Positions 1 through 10,510 are shown, counted from the first letter of the stretch. The stretch: DNA of 64,000 nucleotides from Nephrocerus scutellatus (GCA_947095585.1 OX352762.1:49089540-49153539); one strand, 5' to 3'. Notes: generated by a model from the sequence alone, not told the origin. Numbers and translations: made by a program.

Positions 1-827
1 TCCTGTGGGAAAAAAAATGAAATCCGTTGCGGAATAAACTGTGCGAATTTTTTTCTTTGTTTCGTAAACCGAAAATTTAGTTTTGAGGAAAAGAACAATA
101 ATCTGTCGATTAAACGAAAGTGCGTGATACGCACTCTCATATTTCCCTGACCCAGTTTTATTTGAAAAGTGAAGAAACCCACACCAGAAAAGCTTTGTGA
201 TGCGTTTCCGTATCACCTCCAATCTGCTTTTTGCAGAAAAGAGAAAAATTCATCGGTCAAAAGAATTGTGCGATGTGCGCCTTAATAGCTTCGTAGCCGA
301 GTTTTGAAAACGAGATGTATAACCCACGCCATTAAAATTGTGCGACGATTTACTTGTAAAGCGGAAGGTACAGTTTGTGGAAAAGAAAAAAAATTACTTC
401 ATCGATTAAAGGAATTGTGTAACACACGTTCCAATAATTTCTCCTTCGACAAAAATAGAAAAAAAGAGGACCCGAAAAGAAGCAAGCGGTAAAACCCCGT
501 GAACCACCGAAGCACATCAATGTAAATCATTGGAGCTACCCCACTGTACGTTGACTGGCTGCCATTATTTTTTCTATTGTCTGCCCTCATAGATTTAACA
601 GGTGGTCTCAAATCGTTATCAGCGATGGAACTCTTACTTAAGAGGGACGTGCCAGGAGCAACAATTTGTCATAGGTCATCTTTAACTTTAAATTATTAAA
701 TGTTGCAAAGTTTGAGTACGCGCAACAAAAAGAAAAAGGGGAATTCGACCTTTGAATTAGATAAAAATAATATGCTTCTTTTAACTTTTCTTTTTGTACC
801 AAGAAAAAAAAACAATAACAAAAAAAA
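1..827 (+). mobile_element. Terminal (LTR/UTR-like) region of Ty3/gypsy element G1, first copy, cut by window edge
   Basis: This stretch matches the sequence that follows the G1 integrase at about 7896-8716 and 9558-9663, and again at about 35113-36020, so it is terminal sequence present on both sides of G1. It has no coding potential. It holds diverged internal repeats in which an A-rich block is followed by a cgattaaa...ttgtgc block (near 100, 250, 390). It lacks two S1 insertions found in the later copies and so supplies both empty sites: near 729-740 (aagaaaaagggg) and 820-830 (caaaaaaatat). It is probably LTR sequence, but I could not fix TG...CA ends. Confidence 0.6.
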
Positions 828-837
828 TATACATTCA

Positions 838-2162
838 TTTATTGTTCCTAAATAAAATTAAATTTCTCCACAATAATCATTAGTATATTGGTACTTATAT
901 CTAAAATATAATCTATTAGTATAAGAAAAGTAAGGGGGATAATTTTTTTTGTAATTTAAATCTTCGTTTTGCATTAGTTACGAATTTCCATACCGTCTCG
1001 CAAAAAGGCATTCATGTTTGATTGATAAGAAAAGAACGAAAGATTTTTAAGCAAATTTTTTTTTGCATAATTTCCAGGAGGGAATATAAAAATAATGACC
1101 AGAAAATTTTTTGTTAATAGAAATATTTTAAGCTAAATTTTTTTTTGTTGCATACTTTTCAGCAAAGAATATTAAAAATAATGAACAGAAAATTTTTGTT
1201 CATAATTAGAAGTATTTTAAGCTAAATTTTTTTGTTGCATACTTTTCAGCCAAGAATATTGAAAATAATGAACAAAAAATTTTTCAAAATATTAAATTTT
1301 TTTTTTGATTAATACCTTTTGTCTGAAGGACATTATTTTGGCGTTATGGTCTAGTACCTAAGCAGGTTGCTTGAGAATTGCAGTACATTTTGAAGCATTA
1401 AGTTATCGAATATCTGACTCTGTTGTCCTGTTCGGGAATCCTGCCAGAACCACGCCCCTATCTATCTTCTGGAATTACCGGTCTTTTGCCTAAGGCGGAC
1501 GACCTGACTAGAGGATGACTAGCACATTCTAAGTCCTAAGTTGTACCCGAATATTTTGTTGTTTGTTTTTTTTTTTTGCGTACAGGAGTTCACTGCCTAC
1601 CAGATTTCAATCGTGAAATTCTGAAATGCTTGCTTGTTTTGATGTAAAACAGTACCAAAGCCGTCGACCTGGGTGATCTTGCTGGAAGACGGTGCATTGA
1701 GTTTTAGAGATTTTGGTCTTTCGAGCAATATTTTTTTTTCTCATTCGAAACAATTTAATTATTTTTTTTCTGCTTGCGAATATCGCCCAAGAATCCTAAT
1801 GAGAAATAGTTAGGAATCATTATTAGTATAGAGTTAGTTAAGGTTGAAGGTAGCTTTTCAAAAAGGTTAGGCAAGCTCGAGAGGTATTTTGATTGAGCTT
1901 CACTTTATATTCTATATCTTCTACTGCCTTGAATTTAAGTTTAGCAGCTTTGTGGCTGGTTTTACCTTTTATATATATATAAATTTAGATTTTTTTTTCT
2001 GATGGTCTTTTCAACGATCGATTAACGGACCATCATATAAATGCTTTCTGGGTTTGTGGGTTTGAATAATTTTTTTTGATAAACTGAATTATTGCGGGTT
2101 GAGTAAATCGTTCTATCCAGTTCGTTTAGGTTGTCGTAAGATCTGGTCGCTTTTTTGGAAGC
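838..2162 (+). other. G1 untranslated leader, no gene
   Basis: About 1.3 kb of AT-rich sequence precedes the RING ORF. The first 450 bp (to about 1290) are shared with the leader copies at 10511, 13784, 18307, 25052, 29818 and 36858. They contain three diverged copies of a roughly 65-70-bp repeat (ttttaagctaaa...gcatactttt...aatgaacagaaaattttt). The rest, from 1320, is less AT-rich and occurs only in the two tandem units. A primer-binding site should lie at the LTR/leader border, but no tRNA-complementary stretch was convincing. Confidence 0.5.
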
Positions 2163-2462
2163 ATGTTCACTATGCGTAGCAACGAGGATTTGAGTCGTCT
2201 CAATCCTAGCGTCATTTGTCAAGTTTGTAAGGCGGAGTTGGTCCCGGAAGTCGAAAGTCTTCGTACCTTGTGTGGACACGTATTTCACCATACTTGTTTC
2301 ACCGAATTCCTGAAGACTTCGGACAAGTGCCCTACATGTAAAGATTATTGCTCAGCTGAAAGTCTCAAGTCCATAGAAGTAAAGGTAGTGAACAATGCAA
2401 GTGCTATGATGGGTCGGAGACAGCTATTCCTAAGACCATGTCCACGCGCAGCACTGGTGTAG
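2163..2462 (+). CDS. RING-H2-type zinc-finger ORF upstream of G1 gag, copy 1
   Basis: This 99-residue ORF has a RING-like Cys/His pattern in residues 18-64. A first CxxC lies in CQVCKAEL, then CGHVFHHTC, then CPTC, with spacing fitting a C-C-C-H-H-C-C-C cross-brace that binds two zinc ions. RING domains usually give E3 ubiquitin-ligase activity, but nothing here shows the partner. The ORF sits at the 5' end of the G1 coding region, ahead of gag and in a different frame, so it may once have been the N-terminus of gag. The residues after the finger change frame near 2420. The start is the first ATG before the finger; another lies four codons on. This copy is followed by a truncated gag. Confidence 0.7.
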   Translation: MFTMRSNEDLSRLNPSVICQVCKAELVPEVESLRTLCGHVFHHTCFTEFLKTSDKCPTCKDYCSAESLKSIEVKVVNNASAMMGRRQLFLRPCPRAALV

Positions 2463-2549
2463 GAAGAAAGAACAATTGCGTTCCTAAACATTATACATAC
2501 AGGAACCTCCTAGATAACGATATTTGTTTGGAGGACAATCGACAATCCC

Positions 2550-2822
2550 ATGTCGGGAATACTTCCTATTCCGGCTACGGAAAAGACTGTCACCATAGAG
2601 GACGTCAAAATCTTGATAAGCGCCGCCTTAGAACAACACAAGTCGGAAACCATTGATTGTCTAACCAAAAAACTGTCTGACGTTGTCACTTCCAACCTAC
2701 AGAGGTGTTTAGAACATCTGAATCTTCATCCACAGTTCTATCACCTCAGTCAACCAAGCAACTCTCAATACATTCATTTATTGTTCCTAAATAAAATTAA
2801 ATTTCTCCACAATAATCATTAG
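2550..2822 (+). pseudogene. Truncated G1 gag N-terminus (tandem unit 1)
   Basis: The first 73 residues are identical to the start of the gag ORF at 4489. At 2769 the gag sequence is replaced by the AT-rich leader of the second tandem unit, so the last 17 codons are leader sequence. It lacks the whole conserved capsid region and cannot make a Gag. It is a by-product of the 1,939-bp duplication. Confidence 0.8.
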
Positions 2823-4707
2823 TATATTGGTACTTATATCTAACATATAATCTATTAGTATAAGAAAAGTAAGGGGGATAATTTTTTTTGTAATTTAAAT
2901 CTTCGTTTTGCATTAGTTACGAATTTCCATACCGTCTCGCAAAAAGGCATTCATGTTTGATTGATAAGAAAAGAACGAAAGATTTTTAAGCAAATTTTTT
3001 TTTGCATAATTTCCAGGAGGGAATATAAAAATAATGACCAGAAAATATTTTGTTAATAGAAATATTTTAAGCTAAATTTTTTTTTGTTGCATACTTTTCA
3101 GCAAAGAATATTAAAAATAATGAACAGAAAATTTTTGTTCATAGAAGTATTTTAAGCTAAATTTTTTTGTTGCATACTTTTCAGCCAAGAATATTGAAAA
3201 TAATGAACAAAAAATTTTTCAAAATATTAAATTTTTTTTTTGATTAATACCTTTTGTCTGAAGGACATTATTTTGGCGTTATGGTCTAGTACCTAAGCAG
3301 GTTGCTTGAGAATTGCAGTACATTTTGAAGCATTAAGTTATCGAATATCTGACTCTGTTGTCCTGTTCGGGAATCCTGCCAGCACCACGCCCCTATCTAT
3401 CTTCTGGAATTACCGGTCTTTTGCCTAAGGCGGACGACCTGACTAGAGGATGACTAGCACATTCTAAGTCCTAAGTTGTACCCGAATATTTTGTTGTTTG
3501 TTTTTTTTTTTTTTTTGCGTACAGGAGTTCACTGCCTACCAGATTTCAATCGTGAAATTCTGAAATGCTTGCTTGTTTTGATGTAAAACAGTACCAAAGC
3601 CGTCGACCTGGGTGATCTTGCTGGAAGACGGTGCATTGAGTTTTAGAGATTTTGGTCTTTCGAGCAATATTTTTTTTTCTCATTCGAAACAATTTAATTA
3701 TTTTTTTTCTGCTTGCGAATATCGCCCAAGAATCCTAATGAGAAATAGTTAGGAATCATTATTAGTATAGAGTTAGTTAAGGTTGAAGGTAGCTTTTCAA
3801 AAAGGTTAGGCAAGCTCGAGAGGTATTTTGATTGAGCTTCACTTTATATTCTATATCTTCTACTGCCTTGAATTTAGGTTTAGCAGCTTTGTGGCTGGTT
3901 TTACCTTTTATATATATATAAATTTAGATTTTTTTTTCTGATGTTCTTTTCAACGATCGATTAACGGACCATCATATAAATGCTTTCTGGGTTTGTGGGT
4001 TTGAATAATTTTTTTTGATAAACTGAATTATTGCGGGTTGAGTAAATCGTTCTATCCAGTTCGTTTAGGTTGTCGTAAGATCTGGTCGCTTTTTTGGAAG
4101 CATGTTCACTATGCGTAGCAACGAGGATTTGAGTCGTCTCAATCCTAGCGTCATTTGTCAAGTTTGTAAGGCGGAGTTGGTCCCGGAAGTCGAAAGTCTT
4201 CGTACCTTGTGTGGACACGTATTTCACCATACTTGTTTCACCGAATTCCTGAAGACTTCGGACAAGTGCCCTACATGTAAAGATTATTGCTCAGCTGAAA
4301 GTCTCAAGTCCATAGAAGTAAAGGTAGTGAACAATGCAAGTGCTATGATGGGTCGGAGACAGCTATTCCTAAGACCATGTCCACGCGCAGCACTGGTGTA
4401 GGAAGAAAGAACAATTGCGTTCCTAAACATTATACATACAGGAACCTCCTAGATAACGATATTTGTTTGGAGGACAATCGACAATCCCATGTCGGGAATA
4501 CTTCCTATTCCGGCTACGGAAAAGACTGTCACCATAGAGGACGTCAAAATCTTGATAAGCGCCGCCTTAGAACAACACAAGTCGGAAACCATTGATTGTC
4601 TAACCAAAAAACTGTCTGACGTTGTCACTTCCAACCTACAGAGGTGTTTAGAACATCTGAATCTTCATCCACAGTTCTATCACCTCAGTCAACCAAGCAA
4701 CTCTCAA
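2769..4707 (+). repeat. Tandem duplication unit 2, continuous with the long gag ORF
   Basis: This is the second copy of the 1,939-bp unit. Unlike unit 1 it runs on without interruption into the rest of gag at 4708, so it is the unit in original context. Its T-run near 3500 is longer and a direct repeat near 3140 is shorter than in unit 1, as expected from slippage after duplication. Confidence 0.9.
4102..4401 (+). CDS. RING-H2-type zinc-finger ORF upstream of G1 gag, copy 2
   Basis: The 99-residue product is identical to the ORF at 2163, including all eight candidate zinc ligands. This copy lies 87 bp upstream of the long gag ORF at 4489. Reading on from the finger needs a frame change near 4360 to enter an open stretch (4377-4595) and another to enter gag, so the RING and gag parts may have been one polyprotein broken by two indels. 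Without an intact copy I cannot tell whether it was a fusion or a separate ORF. A captured host RING gene is possible. Confidence 0.7.
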   Translation: MFTMRSNEDLSRLNPSVICQVCKAELVPEVESLRTLCGHVFHHTCFTEFLKTSDKCPTCKDYCSAESLKSIEVKVVNNASAMMGRRQLFLRPCPRAALV

Positions 4708-5355
4708 AATCGTTCAGAGGATTTTATTCGGCTCCCTTCAACCGCATCTTCAAATGGGTTTAGTAATCCAGGATTTCAAGAAAATTTGCGTAATGTTACC
4801 TTTGCACCGAATCAAGGGTCCATTCCTGGTCCTTCGCTGGATTTGGGAAAATCTGATCGTATCACTTATCTAATACAAAAGTGGCAAATTCGTTTTGATG
4901 GTACTATGGACGGACTCACCGTTGACGAATTTTCATATCGAGTTCAAGTCTTGACTAATCAAACGCTGTATGGAGACTTCTCATTGATTTGCAGTAATTT
5001 TCACATGCTTCTTTACGGGAAGGCCCGAGAATGGTTTTGGCGGTATCATCGGACTATGCAACAATGCAATTGGTTCGATATTTGCGAAGCCTTGCGGTTA
5101 AAATACAAAGATAATCGTACGGATTATGATCTATTAGAAAGTATTCAGTCGAGGAAGCAGAAGGAGCGGGAAACTTTCGACGAGTATCTCGACTCGATTT
5201 CTGTTTTGACCAATCGGTCAAATTCCCCAATAAAGGAGGATGAACTCGTTGAGATCATTTCCCGAAATCTTCGATCGGATATCCGGCTCGAAATACTGTA
5301 TTTGTCAATTAACTCGGTGGCACAACTCCGAGATATCTGCCGTAAACGGGAATGA
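4489..5355 (+). CDS. gag: G1 Gag (Ty3/gypsy-type capsid region), prematurely stopped
   Basis: The 288-residue ORF is the nucleocapsid precursor of a Ty3/gypsy retrotransposon. Residues 10-70 are a helical, charged N-terminus. Residues 120-285 match the retrotransposon Gag fold: WQIRFDGTMDGLTVDEF, then LLYGKAREWFWRY, then a basic segment with LLESIQSRKQKERETFDEYL, and finally LRSDIRLEILYL. A TGA replaces a codon right after the KRE near 5354; in the related copies at 28510 and 33192 the codon is CGA (Arg) and the frame stays open. So this copy is a nonsense-mutated gag. The overall pattern suggests the mdg3/micropia side of Ty3/gypsy, but the clade is tentative. Confidence 0.8.
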   Translation: MSGILPIPATEKTVTIEDVKILISAALEQHKSETIDCLTKKLSDVVTSNLQRCLEHLNLHPQFYHLSQPSNSQNRSEDFIRLPSTASSNGFSNPGFQENLRNVTFAPNQGSIPGPSLDLGKSDRITYLIQKWQIRFDGTMDGLTVDEFSYRVQVLTNQTLYGDFSLICSNFHMLLYGKAREWFWRYHRTMQQCNWFDICEALRLKYKDNRTDYDLLESIQSRKQKERETFDEYLDSISVLTNRSNSPIKEDELVEIISRNLRSDIRLEILYLSINSVAQLRDICRKRE

Positions 5356-5700
5356 TTCCTCGCGGACGTTAGCCATGCATTTACCGGATTCAGAAACCCG
5401 ATGCCCCGGCGTAATGTCGCCGAAGTGAATATAGACTGTAGGTCTCTCGATTAAGTCTGAATACCGCCCCTTGCTAAAGGGGAAAGTAGCGCTTTGCCAG
5501 GGAATATGCGCTTATTTGCTTTATTTGCTGGAATTGTGGAGAGGTTGGTCACCGATATATTGATTGCCTGAAAGATCGGCGAATTTTTTGCTACGGATGC
5601 GGAGCAGAAAACGTGTATAAGCCAAACTGTGTAAAGTGCAAGGCTTCGGGAAACTCCCGAGCGGGTGTGGGTCAGTCTCGAGGAATTTCGTGTTCCTCAG
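5356..5700 (+). pseudogene. G1 gag C-terminus with CCHC zinc knuckles, frameshifted
   Basis: After the premature stop, the same frame carries the gag tail seen in the later copies (AFTGFRNPMPRRNVAEVN). A frame change near 5520, at the repeated tttgctttatttgctgg, opens CWNCGEVGHRYIDC near 5526, a classic C-x2-C-x4-H-x4-C knuckle. A second knuckle follows (CYGCG...C...C) in which the histidine is missing. Zinc knuckles bind genomic RNA during packaging. No protease domain is recognisable between here and the RT remnant at 5757, so a stretch of pol has been deleted. Confidence 0.65.
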
Positions 5701-5756
5701 GGTGAATCCAAAGTCCCAAAGACCTTGCTTTCCTCTAACGTATACAGATTGACACT

Positions 5757-6340
5757 CCCTGGATAATCTACTGGTAATTACCGACACTTTCGATAAGCAT
5801 CTGCTGATTTTAGAAGGTCGCCTTACATTATCGGAAGGCTGGTCTGACGATTAACGTAGGTAAAAGCAAGTTCTGTTTGAAGGAAGTAGAGTATCTGAGA
5901 TACGTGGTTGGATATGGAGTGCTGAAGGCAAATCCGGGCAAGCTCGTTGCCATAACGGAGTTTCCAACTCCCGTGTCTGTTCGACAATTGAGAAGATTTC
6001 TCTAACCCAGATTTTAGTAGACCATTTCTGTTACTATGTGATGCATGCCAGGATGGTATAGGCAGCGTTCTTGCCCAAGTGACTGATAACGGAGAAGAAG
6101 TCCCCGTGGCTTTTATGTCCCAGAAGTTCAACAAAGCTCAAAGGAACTACAGTGTCAAGGAGCAAGAATGTCTAGCAGTAGTTTTGAGCATTAAGAAATT
6201 TCGTGCCTACATCGAGGGTCAGGAATTCACGGTGATCACCGACCACGCCAGCTTACAATGACTGATGCGGCAGCCGAACTCAAGCGGTAGACTGGCGCGG
6301 ATTTCAGTTCTCCATTAAACACCGTAGAGGATCTGAGAAC
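5757..6340 (+). pseudogene. pol: G1 reverse transcriptase tail and RNase H, decayed
   Basis: Reading frames after 5757 give the end of a Ty3/gypsy RT, with LDNLLVITDTF at the palm site, where the second catalytic Asp is Asn. The RT connection follows (KSKFCLKEV, then FPTPVSVRQLRRFL). Next comes RNase H: PFLLLCDACQDGIGSVLAQ, MSQKFNKAQRNYSVKEQECLAVV and an IEGQEFTVITDHASLQ block. There are stops near 6003 and 6259, frameshifts at the repeated ttctctaaccc, and the N-terminal RT half is absent. This copy cannot be active. RNase H would remove the RNA strand of the RNA/DNA hybrid. Confidence 0.8.
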
Positions 6341-7619
6341 ATGGTTCCAGATACCCTGTCTAGACTGCATTCAGACGAGCTGTGCGAACTGGTCGATGAT
6401 GGTCCCGAAATTGATTTGGATTCCGCCGAATTCCAAAATACCGATTATGAAACGCTGAAGTCCAACGTGCTTGCTAATCAGAACAAACTACCAGACTTGA
6501 AAGTTGTAGGGAAGTACCTTTACAAACGTAGGGACTTTGCTTCTGGTGACGACGACAGGGAAAACAACTCGTGGAAGCTTTGGGTTCCGAAAAGCTTGAC
6601 CAACGACGTTATACAACGAGCCCACGGGTGCCTGACTAGTGCTCATGGAGGGGTAGGAAAAACCATCGAGAGGATACAGCGTTATTTTTTGGCCTCATAT
6701 GACAAGGCAGATTCGAGATTATATCTCTAATTGCAAAGTGTGCAAATGCACCAAACCCTCCAACAAAATCCTACGTCCTCGTATGGGTCAGCGGGTACAA
6801 TCAGCCAGGCCATTTCAACGGTTATACGTAGATTTGTTGGGTCCTTACCCACGATCGAGGTCCGGGTCTGTCGGAATCTTAATCATCTTAGATCACCCGT
6901 CTGAGTACAACTTCCTGAAACCTGTAAAGAATTTTTGCGCCTCAGAGATCTTCAAGTATTTGGAAGAATATATATTTCCCACTTTTGGTGTTCCCGAGGT
7001 GGTAGTGTCCGACAACGGAGTACAATTTAAATCGGAAAATTTTAACTCTCTGATTTCAAGGTATGGGATAAAACATACATATACGGCACTGTATTCACCC
7101 CAGTTTAATGCTTCCGAGCTAGTAAATCATTCCATAATCGCTGCGATCCGAGCCTTCGTAAAAGGGGATCAGAGGGATTTGGATGAATATCTAAGCGGGA
7201 TTAGTTGCGCCTTGCGGAGTTCGCACCATTCCTCGATTGGGTTTTCGCCGTACTACGCTGTCTTCGGTCTCCACATGGTACATCACGCATCGGACTATGG
7301 GTTGCTTAGAAACCTGGGTCTACTATGAGTTCCCGACGTGAATGTCTGTTCGGAAGATTGGTTGTTATCAATTAGAAACCATGTCAGTAAAAATCTGGAA
7401 CACGCGTACGAAACCAACAAACGTACTTACGACACTATATGCCACGACATCGACTTCAAGGTGGGACAGGAGGTTTTTAGGCAAAATTTTTGGAAAAGCA
7501 ACTTTGCGAAAGGCTTTAGTGCCAAATTAGCTCCCTTATTCCTTCCGGCGAGAATTCGTGAGAAAAGGGGTAATTCCTACTACCTACATGAAGATCGATT
7601 TGGCGTTGGCAAATTATGA
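6341..7619 (+). pseudogene. pol: G1 integrase (HHCC, DDE core, C-terminal part), broken
   Basis: Three overlapping frames make up an integrase. The frame from 6341 holds the linker VPDTLSRLHSDEL and the first half of the zinc domain (HGCLTSAHGGVGKTIERI). The frame from 6699 holds its Cys pair (CKVCKC) and the catalytic core: YVDLLGPYP (D), VVVSDNGVQFKS (D) and SPQFNASELVNHSI (E). All three acidic residues are kept. The region then stops at 7326 and resumes at about 7338 with a C-terminal segment ending near 7619. There is a single-base frame change at about 6690 in a T run. The enzyme would join cDNA ends to host DNA. Confidence 0.8.
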
Positions 7620-8716
7620 TTGAGTATCAGTCAGTCTGATTTAATCGATTCTAACGAGAGGTCGCAGCTTTTCAAGACTGGTGGGCCAGAAGTCATACTC
7701 AGTGGCCATTTCTAATTATTGAGATCTGTGAATTTTCTTTTGAACGGAAAGTAAGCTTGTGCGGTGCGCGTAGTAATAATTTCCAAACCAAATTTTGAAA
7801 AAACGGGAAAATTGGTCATTTTTTTTTGAACAGTGAAGAAACCCAACGCCCGAAAGTTGTGCGGCACCCTTTTTTTCGATATATAAATTCTACAGTCCTG
7901 TGGAAGAAAAAAAAAAAGAAATCCGTTGCGGAATAAACTGTGCGAAGTTTTTTTCTTTGTTTCGTAAACCGGAAATTCGGTTTTGAGGAAAAGAAGAATA
8001 ATCTGTCGATTAAACGAAAGTGCGTTATACGCACTCTCATATTTCCCTGACCCAGTTTTATTTGAAAAGTGAAGAAACCCACACCAGAAAAGCTTTGTGA
8101 CGCGTTTCCGTATCACCTCCAATCTGCGTTTTGCAGAAAAGAGAAAACTTCATCGGTCAAAAGAATTGAGCCATGCGCGCCCTAACAGCTTCGTAACCGA
8201 GTTTTGAAAACGAGACGTAAAACCATTAAAATTAAAATTGTGCGACGATTTACTTGTAAAGCGGAAGGTACAGTTTGTGGAAAAGAAAAAAAATTACTCC
8301 ATCGATTAAAGAAATTGTGCAACACGCGTTCCAATAATTTCTCATTTGAAAAAAATAGAAAAAAAGAGGAAAACCTCTCCGCGACCCTATGAGAAGCAAG
8401 CGGTAAAATCCCGTGAACCACCAAAGCACATATAAATAAATCATTGGAGCTACCCCACTGTACGTTGACTGGCTGACATTTTTTTCTATGGTCTGCCCTC
8501 AGAGATTTAACAGCTGGTCTCAAATCGTTATCAGCGACTTTACAAATTTCAAGCAATGAAGGTAACCAACTCTATATACATTATATTATCTTTGAACCGG
8601 GTAGGATGGAACTCTTACTTAAGAGGGGCGTGCCAGGAGCAGCAATTTGTCATAGTTCATCTTTAACTTTAAATCATAAAGTAAAGTTTGAGTACGCGCA
8701 ACAAAGAGAAAAAAAA
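7620..8716 (+). mobile_element. G1 3' terminal region (LTR/UTR-like), up to the S1 insertion
   Basis: Non-coding sequence follows the integrase and continues on the far side of the S1 insertion at 9558-9663. It matches 1-827 and 34850-36020. It contains about five diverged repeats, each an A-rich block followed by a gattaaa/ttgtgc-type block (near 7733, 7903, 7985, 8131, 8277), probably an expanded U3. The motif tacattatattatctttgaaccggg at about 8577 is the part that recurs at each unit of the downstream array. Exact LTR ends are not resolved. Confidence 0.6.
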
Positions 8717-9557
8717 CAACCCATAAAAATTGAAATTTTTCATCTAAATTCTCTAATCGCAGAAATTGATATGGGAGCCCCTCGATCCTGGGCCATTTTT
8801 TTTTATTGTAGGAGAAAATCATCGAAACAGACATTTGACATCAGATGTTAAAATAGAAAATGCTCAGACGCTCATACTCTGAGCAAATAAGAAACACGAG
8901 CAGTTATCTTGAGAACTCTTTGACTGCTCTGAACTAATTTATGAAAACGCCAAATGACAGAATATTGTGAAAACTTGTTGTTCTATCTGTAAGTTGATAT
9001 CGACAACAAAAAAAACGACATCAATAAAAATACAATGCAGTAAATAAAAAATGTAAGTTGAAATAAGCATAAAACATGTATGTCTCGTTTCATTTGCTGG
9101 GTTCATTTGTGCGTGAGCTAAGATTTCTCTCTCTCTCTCTCCACCACCAAAACCATGCAGCGCAGCCGACTGCGCAGCACACACCGCACACAGTCCATAA
9201 AGGGCGACGAATATCTGATCCCAGTATAGATATTTAAAAAATGTATAAGGGCCTTGCGGCCGAACCCGGGACCCGATCACTACCAAATTTTCGAAAAAGT
9301 ATTGTTTATTGGGTATACACATGTGTGTAAAATTTGAAGAAAATCGGGTAAATTTTTTAAAATTTTTGTTTGGGAGCCCCCCGACCCCGCAGCCCGAGGG
9401 GCCTCAAAATTTAATAGAAAGTGTTGTCTCCGGAAATACACATGTGTGCAAAATTTCAATAAAATCGGGCCATGGGAAGTGGATTAAAAATTGATCGCAA
9501 GAATCCACGACAGACGACCGACGACCCACGGGCAAGTGAAGTTAATATAGAGAATTT
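8717..9557 (+). mobile_element. S1 element, type A, inserted in G1 terminal region
   Basis: It begins caacccataaaaatt and ends tatagagaattt. The 5' subterminal aaattctctaat and the 3' end attagagaattt-like block are inverted repeats. The interior has a (CT)n tract at 9125-9142 and two minisatellite-like blocks with acacatgtgt. Near the 3' end there is a short gacgacc repeat. No protein is encoded; the 127-residue minus ORF over 8939-9322 is conserved only because the DNA is. G1 sequence resumes at once after an A run on both sides, and the empty site is at 729-740. Confidence 0.75.
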
Positions 9558-9663
9558 AAAAAGGGAATTCGACCTTTGAATTAGAAAAAAAATATTGTAA
9601 ATAATTAATCACTTCTTTTAACTTTTCTTTTTACACCAAGAAAAAAAACAATAAGAAAAAAAA

Positions 9664-10510
9664 CAACCCATTAAAATTAAAATTTTTCAAGTAAATTCTC
9701 TAATAGGAGATACATATTATGTGTTTAAAATTTGAAGGAAATCGAGCTCATTTTTAAAAATGTACATGGACACCACTCGGGTCTCAGGGCCTGAAATTTT
9801 TAAAAAAAGTGTTGTAATTTGGAGATACACATGTGTATAAAATTCAAAGAAAATCGGGTCAATTTTTTTAAAAATTTTGCATGGGGGTCTACGATCCCGG
9901 GGCCCGGGGTCTAAAATTTTTTTACAAAAAGTGTTGTCCATCGGAGATACACATGTGTAAAAAATTTGACGAAAATCGAGTTAATTATTTTAAAAATTTG
10001 TATGGTGCCTCATGACCCCGGTCCTCAAAATTTTTAGAAAAAGTGTTGTTCGTCGGAGATACACATGTGTATAAAATTTAAAAAAAATCGGGTTAATTTG
10101 TCTTTTAAATTTGTATGAGGCCCGGCGTCTAAATAGGGCCCCATGATCCGGGGTCCCGGGGTCTCCAAATTTTTTACAAAAAGTGTTGTTCATCGGATAT
10201 ACACATGATACACCCCGGCGTCTGTATAGGGCCCCACGATCGCATCGCGATCCCGGGGTCTCCAAATATTTTAAAAAAATTTGTATAAAAAATTTGAAGA
10301 AAATCGGGTAAAGTTTGTAAAATATTTGTATGGGAGCCCCCGACCCCGAGGCCCGAGGGGCCCAAAATTTAAATAGATAGTGTTGTCATCGGATATATGC
10401 ATGTGTTCAAAATTTCAATGAAATAGGACTTTGGGAAGTGGGTTAAAAATTGATCGCAAGAACAAACTCACACACAAACACGCGGCACGCGAAGTTAATA
10501 TAGAGAATTT
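9664..10510 (+). mobile_element. S1 element, type B, inserted in G1 terminal/leader border
   Basis: It has the same ends as type A (caaccc..., ...tagagaattt). The interior is an array of about five repeats of roughly 110-150 bp, each with a frame of gtgttgt-cggagatacacatgtgtataaaattt and a GC-rich block such as gaccccggggcccg. Near the 3' end is a CACA-rich simple repeat (actcacacacaaacac). The empty site is at 820-830. Confidence 0.75.

Larger units (their letters stand above)
830..2768 (+). repeat. Tandem duplication unit 1 (G1 leader, RING ORF, gag start)
   Basis: The unit starting tacattcattt at 830 recurs at 2769, a shift of 1,939 bp, and the two RING ORFs (2163 and 4102) show the same shift. 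Differences are a few substitutions plus indels in A/T runs and in a short direct repeat near 1205. The first unit ends inside gag (ctctcaa) and is followed directly by the second unit's leader. The junction shares almost no homology beyond two A residues. The event looks like a local tandem duplication inside one G1 copy. Confidence 0.9.

Noticed and set aside
1335..1360. ttttggcgttatggtctag considered as the G1 primer-binding site
   Set aside because: Begins TGG but I could not match it to a tRNA 3' end, and the LTR border is not fixed here.
8939..9322. 127-residue minus-strand ORF in S1 type A, with an equivalent plus ORF in the reversed copies
   Set aside because: It recurs only because S1 recurs, crosses simple repeats, has no domain pattern and breaks in sister copies; not a gene.
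10174..10365. 63-residue ORF (MGPSGLGVGGSHTN...) in all type B S1 copies
   Set aside because: A reading of the GC-block minisatellite; frames across repeats change with every indel.
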